NCBI GenBank assembly: GCA_965221935.1
Contig: CBDCSZ010000035.1
Span: forward strand, 1 to 64,000
Direction of reading: 5' to 3'
DNA: 64,000 bases
Origin: JAPOXR01 sp965221935
Lineage (GTDB): Bacteria; Pseudomonadota; Alphaproteobacteria; Rhodobacterales; Rhodobacteraceae
The notes below the pieces were generated by a model that had not been told where the DNA came from, searched no databases, and saw only the letters and a program-made list of their open reading frames with translations. The position numbers were made by a program, and so were the translations under genes. Below, piece by piece: positions 8,290-16,492 of the stretch (within the stretch, counting starts at the first letter, position 1; each line of letters starts with the position of its first letter).

Positions 8290-8549
8290 TTGAGCGCGGA
8301 TTCCTGTGGAAAACCCGTCCCTTGCCTTTGTGCGCCTCCCCGGTTCATTCCTGTGTCGGGACCGCCGCCGCCAGGCTTGGCGGCGGCGGTGCGGGGCCTG
8401 GCCCCGTAGGACGGGTCGGACCGAAACCGCCTTGGATCACCGGATCCGTGCGAGAGCGTGGTCGGCCCGTCCTCCCTTCAGCCTCCCGGGTCCTGAATGG
8501 ATGCCTGGGTTCAAGAACCGGATCATCGCGAGGATAGGAGCGGGAGACC
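8290..8549 (+). ncRNA. Candidate bridge RNA of the second IS110-type element
   Basis: The leader before the recombinase start is about 260 bases long. It has a 13-bp perfect hairpin (8361-8373 with 8378-8390, loop GGCT) followed at once by a second small GC hairpin (GGGGC CTG GCCCC). Placement between the left end and the gene is that of IS110-group bridge RNAs. The recombinase is broken, so the RNA would only work in trans, if at all. Confidence 0.4.
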
Positions 8550-9504
8550 ATGACCATTGTAGCCGCCGGAATCGACGTCAGCAAGAAAACACTTAACATC
8601 CATCTCAACGGCAGGGACGACACCGCCGCCAACGACACGGACGGCTTCCGCAAGGTCGCCCGCATCCTCGGGGACGGCGGGGCGGAGCGGGTCGTCATGG
8701 AGGCCACGGGACGGATGCGCCGGGCCCTCTTCCAGTCGCTGCATGACCGCGGCTTCCCGGTCTGCGTGGTCAACCCCCGCCAGTCCCGGGACTTCGCGAA
8801 GGCCGGCGGCGAGCTGGCGAAGACCGACAGGGTCGACGCCAGGGCGCTGGCCGCCTTCGGGGCCGCGTTTCCGGACATGGCGACCGCGGCGCCGTCCGGC
8901 GTGACGATCAACCGGCTCCGCGACATGCTCGTGTTGCGGGAGAAGCTCGTCGACCAGCGCACGGAACTGAAGGCGGCCTTCGACGAGGTCGGCGATCCCG
9001 CGCCGGACGGGCCCGGTCCCGAAAATCCTCTCGGAGCTTGACGCCGGCGTCCGCGGGTATGACCGGCGGATCAGGGAGCTGATCGCCGGCTCGGAGGAGC
9101 ATGCCGAGAGCCACAGGATCCTGACCTCGGTTCCGGGCATCGGTCCCGTCACGGCGGCGGCCCTGATCGCGTGGATGGGCGAGCTCGGCGCGATCGGCAA
9201 CCGCCAGGCCGCCGCGATGTCGGCAACCCTGTTCAATCCCGACATGAAGGAGATGTGCGGCCGGCTCAAGGAAAGGGGAAAGCCCCACAAAGTCGCGGTG
9301 ACCGCGGTCATGCGCAAGCTGGTCGTGACCGCGAACGCCCTTCTCCGCGACCGGCGCATGTGGGAGGACCGGACCGAGGCCGTCCGCCGGGCCCGGAACG
9401 AATCAGACGCGCCGGTCACGCCACCGCGGCCGGCCGGCCTTGGCATGCCCGCATGGCGACCGCCTGTGGACAGGGATGTGGAAAACCCGGATCGGAATCA
9501 CTGA
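8550..9504 (+). pseudogene. IS110-family transposase, frameshifted and internally deleted
   Basis: The gene starts at ATG 8550 after AGGATAGGAGCGGGAG. The DEDD domain is good: GIDVSKKTLNIHL, VVMEATGRMRRAL, KTDRVDARALAAF. Near 9020 a frameshift ends the first frame (GPENPLGA-stop) and the protein goes on in another frame with ILSELDAGVRGYDRRI and SVPGIGPVTAAALIAWMGELGAIGNRQAAAM. It then jumps to SATLFNPDMKEMCGRL, so the segment that normally carries the catalytic serine (about 40 residues) has been deleted. The tail (HKVAVTAVMRKLVVTANALLRD) is normal. This copy cannot be active. Confidence 0.85.
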
Positions 9505-9574
9505 AAACCGCAGAAAAAGACTGGATCCGGGCTTGACTCGAAACATGGATGCTCTCGCGCTGGAGCTGCGGCAT

Positions 9575-9765
9575 GCCCGCCTCCAACGCGACCGCGGCCA
9601 GCGCCGCCCGCTTCCTTGACAAGCTGGTCCGCCAGGCGCCGTTCACAGTCGAGGCCGTGCAGGCTGGCGGCGGATCCGAATTCATGGCTGAGTTCGAGGC
9701 CGCGTGCGCAGACAGAGACATCACACTCGCTGTTCTGCCGCCGAAGTCGCCGAAACAGAAGGGGA
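9575..9765 (+). pseudogene. Integrase-core transposase, 3' fragment
   Basis: The reading SAARFLDKLVRQAPFTVEAV, then SEFMAEFEAACADRDITLAVLPPKSPKQ is the second half of the rve domain begun at 7654; the second catalytic position is in the GGSEFM segment, where the usual DGGSEF reads GGGSEF, so the Asp is changed to Gly. The gene ends abruptly near 9765, before the catalytic Glu, at the junction with a serine recombinase remnant. Confidence 0.7.
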
Positions 9766-9917
9766 AGGTGTCATACTGCGCTCCATTGCGTTGTTGTGGA
9801 CAAACTTGAGGTTTTCCGGTGCGTTTTCCGGCATTTCCTGGCCGGTTCCGTGTGCGGAATGCCTTTCCGGCATGCCGGTTCCCTGCCGGGGAATCAAGCC
9901 GGGTGACCGCGTGGCGG

Positions 9918-10803
9918 TCATGGCAGCGCCTTTCCCGGGGTCTGCGGGAGCCCCCGCGTCGGCGGCGCTGCGGGCCCGGGCTCCGCGCGGCGCTTGAACT
10001 TGTGCCTGTTCTTGACGGGCGGATTGTCCGGGATCTCGAACAGGCGCCCGTTCCTGTCGTTCCACGGCGTGCCCGCGAGCAGGCCGCTCAGGCGCCAGTT
10101 CTTGACGGTCCCCGGCGCGACGCCGAGCCGTTCGGCCAGTTCGCCGCGGGTCAGCAGGCCGCGTTCGCGCAGCCTCCGATATCTCGTCTTCAGGCCGTGG
10201 TTCCGGCGCACCCGCTGGACCCGCCGCGGGTCGAAGGGCTTGCCGTGTCCGGTCCGCAGGCCCCGCTGATTGAGGATCTCCGCGATCTCCCCCTCGCAAT
10301 GATCCTCGAGCAGCGCGTCGACCGCCTCCACGACCGCGCGCGGCGTGGCGTGGAGTTCGAAGAACGGCAGGTCAGGCGGAATGGCGATCTGCCGCGTGGC
10401 GCCGCCCCGGAGCCGGACGCCGAGTTCGACCATTTCGCCGCGGGTGATGGTGACGTCCTCGATCACCAGCTGGACCATGCGCTTGCGCCCGCGGTCCGGA
10501 GTTGCCGGATCGTTCCACAGTCTCGGGAAGTCGCAGGCAAGCTCGAGGACGCGCCGGCGCTGGTCTTCCGCGAGCTTGCCGCGGTCTTCGGCCTGCCGCC
10601 TGTCGCGGTCGCGCCGGACCTCGTCGAGGTCGCGCAGCCTCTGGTTCCATTCGCCCTCCAGCACGTCGGCCACGATGCGGTTGTCGGGATGGGTGTTGAT
10701 GAACCGCGCGCGCGATATCGGCCTCCTCCCGGGCGCGCTGCACCCGCTGGCCGTGCCAGGCGTCGATCTCTTCGGCCCGGGCCTCGAGTTCCTTCTGCAC
10801 CGT
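9918..10803 (-). pseudogene. Large serine recombinase, C-terminal remnant
   Basis: The minus strand encodes the coiled-coil and C-terminal DNA-binding tail of a large serine recombinase. A short N-terminal piece (QKELEARAEEIDAWHGQRV) is in one frame and the rest (RFINTHPDNRIVADVLEGEW, QLVIEDVTITRGEMVELGV, GLLTRGELAERLGVAPGTVKNW) in another, with the shift near 10,710. The catalytic and zinc-ribbon domains are missing because the IS66 left end begins at 10,802. It resembles, but is not identical to, the intact recombinase at 11,205-13,298. Confidence 0.75.
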
Positions 10804-10900
10804 AAGCGATTAAAGCACACCGTTCTGATTCTGTCTTGATCTGGCCGGCCTGTTGGCCGGAGATTCCTCTGATCCATTTGGTTTGATCGGAGGATTTATT

Positions 10901-11182
10901 ATGTTGAATGATTTGGCGACTGGGACGGGGTCTCCTGAAGGCTCCCTTGAGGATGGGGTTCGCGGCGGCGAGGCCGAATGGCGGGCCGTAATGGCGGATT
11001 TTGAAAGCTGGGACGGCACGCAGGTCAGTTTCTGCAAGGCCCGGGGGATATCGCGGAAGTCGTTTCAGGCCTGGCGCCGCAGCTTCGACGGGCTGTGCGC
11101 GCTGGTTTCGACCCATCTCGGGGAAAACCCTGCCAGCGGGCGCTGGTACGTGTTCATCAACCGCCGCGAGACAGATTCATGA
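10901..11182 (+). pseudogene. IS66 TnpA-TnpB chimera
   Basis: The ATG at 10,901 follows GATCGGAGG. The first 55 residues are IS66 TnpA (EWRAVMADFESWDGTQVSFC, then KARGISRKSFQAWRR). The frame then passes directly into IS66 TnpB (FDGLCALVSTHLGENPASG, RWYVFINRR) without a stop, so the end of tnpA and the start of tnpB have been deleted in frame. The TnpB part stops near 11,170 where the serine-recombinase element begins; its end resumes at 13,768. Confidence 0.75.
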
Positions 11183-11204
11183 TGCACACCTCTCTACGTC
11201 GTTG

Positions 11205-13298
11205 TTAATGCGATACTTTTTTCTCGGGATTTGGTGACGATGGATCGTTCTCGGGCTCCAGAAGGGCAAACAGGGGTGGTTGTTCCAACTGAGACCGCTC
11301 TCTGAAATCCACGCGTTCCAGATCGGCGCAGGAAATCACCCAGGGAGCGCCCTTGCAGACCTGCCGGGCGGGCAGCATCTTTTTCTTGATCAATCGATGC
11401 GCGCTTGACTCGCCGACACCCAGTCGCTCCGCCGTTTCCGCAAGTGTCAATTCATTGCGCTCCCGGCGTTCCCCATCGCGATAGACCGGGATTTTGCGAT
11501 ACGAGCGAAAGCTCCGAACATTCGCTGCATTCCAGTTGTTGCCCTTGGCTGTTTTGCGGCCAAGGCGGTTCAGAAGCGCGGCGATCGGTCCGTCGGGCAT
11601 CAGCCGCGCTAACGCCGACACGATCTTCACGGTCTTTGCGTCACTCGTGTAGCGGTGCTGCCCGGTTGACCCCCTGCGGACGCTGATCTCCGTATGGTCA
11701 CCGCCGTGCCAGCGCAGAAGCAGCTTGATCATCCTGCCCTCGATCCTTGCGAACACGTCCTCGAGCGCCGCCCGCAGGATACGTTTGCGGACTTCCGGCG
11801 TCACTCTCTCGTGGGTCCACGCTTGTTCCAGGTCAGCGCCGAGTTCCAGGCAGGCCGCCCGTTCTTCCTCCGACATCGCCTGGCTTTGCGATTCAGCGCG
11901 CAGCCGCGACAGCTCCGCCTCGATCTCCCGGACCGCGATCAGCCGTTCATTCCATCTCCGCTCGAGTTCCGCGGCGACCTGCCGGTTCTCGAAGTCAACA
12001 GCATCGTACTGGCGCCAGGCCCGGTCAGCTTCATAGCGCGCGCGTTCAAGGGCGAGTTCCGTCTGCCGGACCGTCTCGGAGGTTTCCCGCGCGTTGTCCT
12101 CGATGGCCCGCAGCGCCGCATCCACACCGATCGGTTGAAGCACACGCACGATCTCGCCGCCTATCGCTTCGTCAACCCGACGCCCCCCGAATGAAATGCA
12201 CTTCTTCTCACCGTGGGTGAAATGGCCGGACCGACAGATATAACTGAAGATGTCGGACTTGGAGCCAGTATAGGCGACCCGCAGACGTTGGCCGCAGTGC
12301 CCACAGGACAACAGACCCGCCAGCAGCGCCGCGCCGTTGCGAACCGCGCCGCGGGACCCGCTCGGGTAGAACTTCGATGCATTGTTCGAGATCACGCGTT
12401 GGTTGGCCTCATATTCGTCCCAGCTGATGTAGCCGCCATGATTGCCTTTCTTCAACACCTTCCAGTCCTCCCGGTCCACTGCGTGCCCGCGGGTGACATG
12501 CTTGCGCCCGTCGCGGATGCTGACGCGGCTTTCATGACGGCCGAAGGCATAGGCGCCGGCATAGACTGGGTTGGTCAGGATCTTGTGAACCCGCGAATAG
12601 CCCGGCGGTTTCCAGCGCGCCCGGTCCTGACCCGGTTGCGATGTCGGCAGCTCGATGCCTTCCTGAACAAGCCAGAGATGGACCTGGCGAATGCTCTGCA
12701 GTTCCCTGAACTTGCGGAATACGAGCGAGACCGCTTCACGGACACGCAGGTCCGGGTCTGTCTCGATGGAGTCGTGACCTGCCCTCCGGTAGCCGATCGC
12801 AACAAATGAAAACAGGGCCCCGCGCTCCGCCTTGCGACGGGTTCCCTCTTCCGAGCGCCTGCGGATGTTTGAAGCCTCGAGTTCACTCACGGCGCCATGC
12901 ATGCCGAGAAGCATTCTGTCCGTCGGCAACCGGGGGTCGTAGACCGGGCGCTCATCCGCAAGAAGGCATCCGGCCAGCCCGCAGAACTCAATCAGGGTGT
13001 GCCACTCCCGGCCGTTTCGGGCCAGCCTCGATGCGTCCACCGCGAAGATAACGCCGACCTCGTTCTGGCACACTGCCGTTAACATGCGCTCGAACCCGGG
13101 CCGGACCGTGCCGCCGCCGGAATAGCCGAGATCGTCGTCGATCACCCTCACCTCCGGCCAGCCCAGTTGTTCGGCCCGTGCCTTCAGGTCATATTGCCAC
13201 GCCCGGCTCTCGGAATGGGTGCGCACCTGATGCATGGTCGACTGCCGGACATAGACGATCGCCGGGCGTGCCAGGTGTTCAGACGTGATCCGGTTCAT
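11205..13298 (-). CDS. Large serine recombinase
   Basis: An intact protein of 697 residues. The catalytic N-terminal domain has the nucleophile Ser20 in IVYVRQST, followed by DDDLGYSGGG and FAVDASRLARNGREW. The recombinase domain (residues about 165-300) is followed by a zinc ribbon (LSCGHCGQRLRV, YICRSGHF, KCISF), a coiled coil (about 395-480) and a C-terminal tail with a helix-turn-helix (LTLAETAERLGVGESSAHRL). It presumably catalyses excision and integration of the 2.6-kb element it sits in. Its start overlaps the end of the small upstream gene by 20 bases, which implies translational coupling. Confidence 0.92.
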   Translation of the reverse strand: MNRITSEHLARPAIVYVRQSTMHQVRTHSESRAWQYDLKARAEQLGWPEVRVIDDDLGYSGGGTVRPGFERMLTAVCQNEVGVIFAVDASRLARNGREWHTLIEFCGLAGCLLADERPVYDPRLPTDRMLLGMHGAVSELEASNIRRRSEEGTRRKAERGALFSFVAIGYRRAGHDSIETDPDLRVREAVSLVFRKFRELQSIRQVHLWLVQEGIELPTSQPGQDRARWKPPGYSRVHKILTNPVYAGAYAFGRHESRVSIRDGRKHVTRGHAVDREDWKVLKKGNHGGYISWDEYEANQRVISNNASKFYPSGSRGAVRNGAALLAGLLSCGHCGQRLRVAYTGSKSDIFSYICRSGHFTHGEKKCISFGGRRVDEAIGGEIVRVLQPIGVDAALRAIEDNARETSETVRQTELALERARYEADRAWRQYDAVDFENRQVAAELERRWNERLIAVREIEAELSRLRAESQSQAMSEEERAACLELGADLEQAWTHERVTPEVRKRILRAALEDVFARIEGRMIKLLLRWHGGDHTEISVRRGSTGQHRYTSDAKTVKIVSALARLMPDGPIAALLNRLGRKTAKGNNWNAANVRSFRSYRKIPVYRDGERRERNELTLAETAERLGVGESSAHRLIKKKMLPARQVCKGAPWVISCADLERVDFRERSQLEQPPLFALLEPENDPSSPNPEKKVSH

Positions 13299-13458
13299 GC
13301 GCCCCTCCTTTCCGTGTCGCCGGATTGCTGGTTGTTGCCTCCCGGAGAAGTCTGGCCAGAAGCAGGATCAGATCCTGCCGTCTCTCGTTCTGCAGAACGC
13401 TTTCCGGGCCGTCCGGGTCGAACAGTTCCCTCTGCCGGATCTTCATTGGTCGCGTCAT
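13279..13458 (-). CDS. Small protein upstream of the serine recombinase
   Basis: A 59-codon frame that starts with ATG at 13,458 (MTRPMKIRQRELFD) and ends in the first codons of the recombinase. It is rich in Leu and Arg in its middle (RRQDLILLLARLLREA). I do not recognise a domain. Overlap with the recombinase start, and the compact arrangement, suggest it is a genuine partner gene, perhaps a small regulator or directionality factor; that role is a guess. Confidence 0.5.
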   Translation of the reverse strand: MTRPMKIRQRELFDPDGPESVLQNERRQDLILLLARLLREATTSNPATRKGGAHEPDHV

Positions 13459-13672
13459 GTCGAATCCCTCCGTCAACTGTTCCAGTCCGGAGGAAGCTAT
13501 CAACAACACGCCGCAGTTCCGAAAGAGATTCGCGCGAAAGCCTCGGCGTCGCGCGAACCGCGGGCATCCGGGCATTCGGCCGGGTCATCCATTCCCGGAC
13601 CGTCAACGAACGTCCATCCGGCAGCCGCACGCAGAAATTGACGCCGAACGGCGACGAACGGCGGGCAATCAA
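13295..13672 (-). CDS. Hypothetical protein at the head of the recombinase element
   Basis: A 125-codon frame beginning MIARRSSPFGVNFCVRLPDG. The first 70 residues look protein-like (SLTVREWMTRPNARMPAVRA, LSRESLSELRRVVDSFLRTG); the last 50 are rich in Gly, Arg, Glu and Thr and overlap the 59-codon gene in another frame. No family is recognised. The true end may be earlier, or the overlap may be a shadow; confidence is low. Confidence 0.3.
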   Translation of the reverse strand: MIARRSSPFGVNFCVRLPDGRSLTVREWMTRPNARMPAVRATPRLSRESLSELRRVVDSFLRTGTVDGGIRHDATNEDPAEGTVRPGRPGKRSAERETAGSDPASGQTSPGGNNQQSGDTERRGA

Positions 13673-13767
13673 CTCTGCCGGACAGCCGAAGTATGGATGG
13701 AAACGGTAGTGGATTGTCAGCCGAACTGGCTGGCAATGGGCATTATGGCGTTGTGTCGCGGCGGACG

Positions 13768-13977
13768 ATGGTCAAGGTTCTCGGTTTCGAGCATGGCGGG
13801 TTCTTCATCTGGGCCAAGCGCCTTGAGCAGGGCCTTTTCGCATCGCCTTCGGCTCCGGGACGGGCGGCGCTTTCGCTGTCGCGGACCGAATTGTCGGCGC
13901 TTCTGGAGGGGATCGACATCGCCGTCCGGCGCCGCCGCAAGCGTTACGCCGCCCCTGTCACGGGGGTTTGGGGATGA
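13768..13977 (+). pseudogene. IS66 TnpB, C-terminal part
   Basis: The frame reads MVKVLGFEHGGFFIWAKRLE, then SRTELSALLEGIDIAVRRRRK and ends at TGA 13,975-13,977. This is the usual end of TnpB and completes the fragment at 10,901-11,170. Its last 20 bases overlap the 3' end of tnpC, which lies on the opposite strand. Confidence 0.7.
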
Positions 13978-15637
13978 AGAGACCTGCCGCGGCGGCGGCG
14001 GCGGCGGAGGTCATCGGGCTGTCGGCAAAGAGTGTCTTCCAAAGCCGCGGCGTCAGTTCGCCGACCCGTGCGGCCGGGTGGGTGTCGATGCGCAGCAGGA
14101 CGTCGGTCAGCCAGATGTGGGGGGCGACATCCTGCATCCCGCAGGTGACGAACAGGCCGTTGATGATTCCGATGTGTTCGCCGCCGAGCTCACTCCAGGC
14201 GAAGAGCCAGTTCCGCTGGCCGAGCTTGGCGGGCCGCAGGGTGTTTTCCACCCAGTTCGTGTCCAGCGGCACGTCCGGATCGGCGAGGAACACCTCCAGC
14301 GCGGTCCTTCGCTCGACCGCGCAGCGGATCGCCTTGCGGATCGGATGCTTCGGAGTCAGCGCCGGATCCTCCAGCGTCCGGCCACACCAGTCCCGGAACG
14401 CATCGACCGCCGCGCGCGACCGGGTCTGCCGCACCGCCAGCCGCCCGGCCCGCGGCTGGCCGTGGATCTCATCCTCGATCTTGTAGAGGGCGGCGATGTG
14501 CGCCAACGCCTCGCCGGCCATCACCGGGTGGCTGTCCTTCTCCTCCCAGAAGTTCCGGCGGGTGTGAATCCAGCAGTTCTGATGCCTGACCGCCCCGTTG
14601 CGGCTCTCAACGCAGGCTTCGCAGGCGCCGTAGCCGTCGCTCACCAGGGTTCCGGTGTAATCGCCGAGGAACGCGGCCGCGTGCCGGTGCGCCCGGGAGG
14701 TGGAGAAGGGGAACACCGCCTCGCCCCGGTCGCCGAGCATCGGCCAGAAACAGCCCTTCTTCATGCTTCCGGGCTTTCCCGGGCAGCGGCCGGCCCGGAT
14801 CGGCGTCTCGTCCATCTGGATGACGGCGCTTTCCAGCACCGAACGCCACTGTGCCTCGTGGATCGGCTTCAGGAGCGCGATCGCCCGGTTGGCCCACTGG
14901 CTCAGCGATCCCCGGCTGACGGTGATGCCGGCGGCGGCCAGCATCCTGTGCTGCCGGCACAGAGGCAGATGCCAGAGGAACTTGTCGGTGAGCAGGCCGG
15001 CGACGAACGAGACATCGGCGCAGCTGTTCTGGAACACGTTGTCGCGCGCCGGCGCGCTCGCCAGGGCGCCGGTCCCGCGGAGCTTGACCGTGAGATAGTG
15101 ACAGCGGATGACGACATGCCTGCAGGGGAGGGTGGCAACCTGGGAGTGGACGCGCTCGGAGATCACCTCGTAACCGTCCTCCGGCAGCCCCTCGATCTCC
15201 GGCGGCGTCACGGTGATGTCGATCACCGGGGCCTTCCCGTTGCAGCGCAGTCCGGTGTCGTTGAGGGCATCGCCGCGGTCTTTCCTGCGGCCGGGCTTGC
15301 CGCCGCGGCGGCTGTCCTTGCCGCCGGGGTCCTCCCCGCCGCCGGAACCGTCCCCGTCCGCCTTGCGCTTTTCCGAACGCGGGCCGTGCAGGTCGCGCTG
15401 CAGCCGGGCGACCCGGGCGGTGAGGGCGGCGACCTGTGCCGCCAGTTCGGCGATTTGCCCCTCCTGGGCGGTGACCGTCGCGGCCAGCCCGGCCTTGTCC
15501 GACGCCAGCCGCCCGGCCAGTTCGATCAGCGGCCGGAGCGCCTCTTCGGCCTCCTCCGGCAGGGCGCCGTTCCCGAGCCAGGCGGAAAGCTCCCGGCCGA
15601 GCCGCTCGGCTTCGCGGACGTCGGACAGCGCGCTCAC
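13958..15637 (-). CDS. tnpC: IS66-family transposase TnpC
   Basis: A protein of 559 residues if it begins with GTG at 15,637, whose GTGA overlaps the stop of the upstream methylase. The open frame goes further upstream but in low-complexity sequence. The N-terminus has a leucine-rich coiled coil (LIELAGRLASDKAGLAATVTA region) and a Lys/Arg/Gly linker. A zinc-binding segment and the DDE catalytic core follow: AVIQMDETPI, LVSDGYGACEACVE, and DTNWVENTLRPAKLGQRNWL with the Glu. The C-terminal IS66 domain (IINGLFVTCGMQDVAPHIWL) is present. It looks intact. Its orientation opposes the tnpA/tnpB remnants, unlike in standard IS66 elements. Confidence 0.9.
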   Translation of the reverse strand: MSALSDVREAERLGRELSAWLGNGALPEEAEEALRPLIELAGRLASDKAGLAATVTAQEGQIAELAAQVAALTARVARLQRDLHGPRSEKRKADGDGSGGGEDPGGKDSRRGGKPGRRKDRGDALNDTGLRCNGKAPVIDITVTPPEIEGLPEDGYEVISERVHSQVATLPCRHVVIRCHYLTVKLRGTGALASAPARDNVFQNSCADVSFVAGLLTDKFLWHLPLCRQHRMLAAAGITVSRGSLSQWANRAIALLKPIHEAQWRSVLESAVIQMDETPIRAGRCPGKPGSMKKGCFWPMLGDRGEAVFPFSTSRAHRHAAAFLGDYTGTLVSDGYGACEACVESRNGAVRHQNCWIHTRRNFWEEKDSHPVMAGEALAHIAALYKIEDEIHGQPRAGRLAVRQTRSRAAVDAFRDWCGRTLEDPALTPKHPIRKAIRCAVERRTALEVFLADPDVPLDTNWVENTLRPAKLGQRNWLFAWSELGGEHIGIINGLFVTCGMQDVAPHIWLTDVLLRIDTHPAARVGELTPRLWKTLFADSPMTSAAAAAAAGLFIPKPP

Positions 15638-16302
15638 GCGCCGGCCTCGGCAGCCATCATCACCGCCATCACCGCCTGCTTCTCGGCGCGGGGAAGCGCC
15701 GCGTACCTCCGGCCCCAGTTCGCCGCCTTCCGCCTGATGGCCTGGCGGCGGGTGAAGTTCCGGCCGGCCAGGCCCGCCCAGTGCAGCCGGTCCGGCTCGA
15801 AGTTGAACCACAGCTTCTCGGTCACCACGCAGGACTGGTTGTTCACCTGCAGCGAGAGCGAAAGCCAGCCGGCCAGGTGTTCGTCGTAGAGCCGGGAGGG
15901 ATAGCCGGAAACCATCACCGAACAGGGCAGCGACTTCAGGATGCCGAGGAGCTCGACATGGTCCGCATCTTCGTAGTCGAAGCGGTAGCGGCGCTGCGAC
16001 TTGCGCGACGACTGCACATAGGGAGGGTCGCTGTAGACCAGCTCGTCCCCTTCGAACGGAAACGCAGACAGGAACCGGTGACAGCAGCCATGAACCAGCT
16101 CGACATCGTAATCGCAGCTGAACCGCTCAATGGACCGGGCGTTGAGATCAATCCCGATGTTGCGCAGCGCCGGCGGCTTGCGCTTCATGATGGCGCCGCC
16201 GCCAAGATGCGTTTCCAAATACAGGGCATGAGGCGGCATCATCGAAATAAGGGGCTGGCAAAGCCCCGCCGTCGCTTTGGATCCAAACCATGCCGCCATC
16301 AC
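15634..16302 (-). CDS. Dam-like DNA adenine methylase coupled to tnpC
   Basis: A protein of 222 residues of the D12-class N6-adenine methyltransferases. It shows WFGSKATAGLCQPLISMMPP, the AdoMet-binding motif YLETHLGGGAIM, IGIDLN, and the catalytic DPPY at residues 92-95 (LVYSDPPYVQSSRKS). RYRFDYEDADHVELL and VMVSGYPS also fit the family. The size is slightly below Dam (about 270), mostly for lack of a long target-recognition insert, so the recognition site cannot be read off. The stop overlaps the GTG start of tnpC by four bases, so the two proteins are made together. The IS66-type terminal repeat lies 177 bases upstream. A methylase as cargo of an IS66 element is unusual. Confidence 0.85.
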   Translation of the reverse strand: MMAAWFGSKATAGLCQPLISMMPPHALYLETHLGGGAIMKRKPPALRNIGIDLNARSIERFSCDYDVELVHGCCHRFLSAFPFEGDELVYSDPPYVQSSRKSQRRYRFDYEDADHVELLGILKSLPCSVMVSGYPSRLYDEHLAGWLSLSLQVNNQSCVVTEKLWFNFEPDRLHWAGLAGRNFTRRQAIRRKAANWGRRYAALPRAEKQAVMAVMMAAEAGA

Positions 16303-16492
16303 CGCCTCCGAACCGAATTCGCCAGAACGGAGACCCTGTAAAATCGCCAGTCTATGATGTCAAACGAAAAAAGCGGGAAATGACAAAACAGCAGGAAACA
16401 CCCCAAAATGCCCGCACAGACAGACGACATGGGACAAAACTGAAAACCAGTTCAGGACCAGACCTCAATAACGGCGCACTTTAATCGCTTAC

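Larger units (their letters stand above)
8243..9574 (+). mobile_element. IS110-type element inserted in the integrase-core gene (boundaries approximate)
   Basis: The two halves of the integrase-core gene flank this segment, so it is an insertion of about 1.3 kb. It contains a long leader, a damaged IS110 recombinase gene and a short tail. TGTGGAAAACCC occurs in both subterminal regions (from 8305 and from 9477) in the same orientation. The exact crossover bases are not visible. Confidence 0.65.
11170..13767 (-). mobile_element. Serine-recombinase element inserted in IS66 tnpB
   Basis: TnpB reads up to FINRR at about 11,170 and resumes with MVKVLGFEHGGFFIWAKRL at 13,768, so the 2.6 kb between is an insertion. 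It carries a large serine recombinase and one or two small genes upstream of it. The two edges hold imperfect inverted sequence (CCGCCGCGAGACA at the left; TGTCGCGGCGG at the right). The joints are placed by the TnpB reading frame and may be off by several bases. Confidence 0.65.
10802..16492. mobile_element. Rearranged IS66-family unit with nested serine-recombinase element
   Basis: Both ends begin GTAAGCGATTAAAG (10,802-10,815 and, inverted, 16,479-16,492) and remain similar for about 24 bases, as expected for IS66 terminal repeats. Inside are tnpA/tnpB remnants on the plus strand, a serine-recombinase insertion in tnpB, and tnpC plus a methylase gene on the minus strand. The flanks (TCTGCACC and GCTCTGCC) are not duplicates: the left flank is a recombinase gene and the right flank is another IS. 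The unit is therefore a product of rearrangement or of two IS66 copies, not a simple insertion. Confidence 0.7.

Noticed and set aside
8280..8313. A replication origin: TGTGGATAA at 8,280 is a perfect inverse DnaA box, with TGTGGAAAA nearby
   Set aside because: Only one perfect box occurs, it lies in the left end of an IS110-type element, and the related TGTGGA motifs recur in its right end. It looks like part of the IS.
13325..15889. Plus-strand open frame of 854 codons
   Set aside because: It runs antisense through tnpC and the small recombinase-element genes, with composition typical of a shadow frame.
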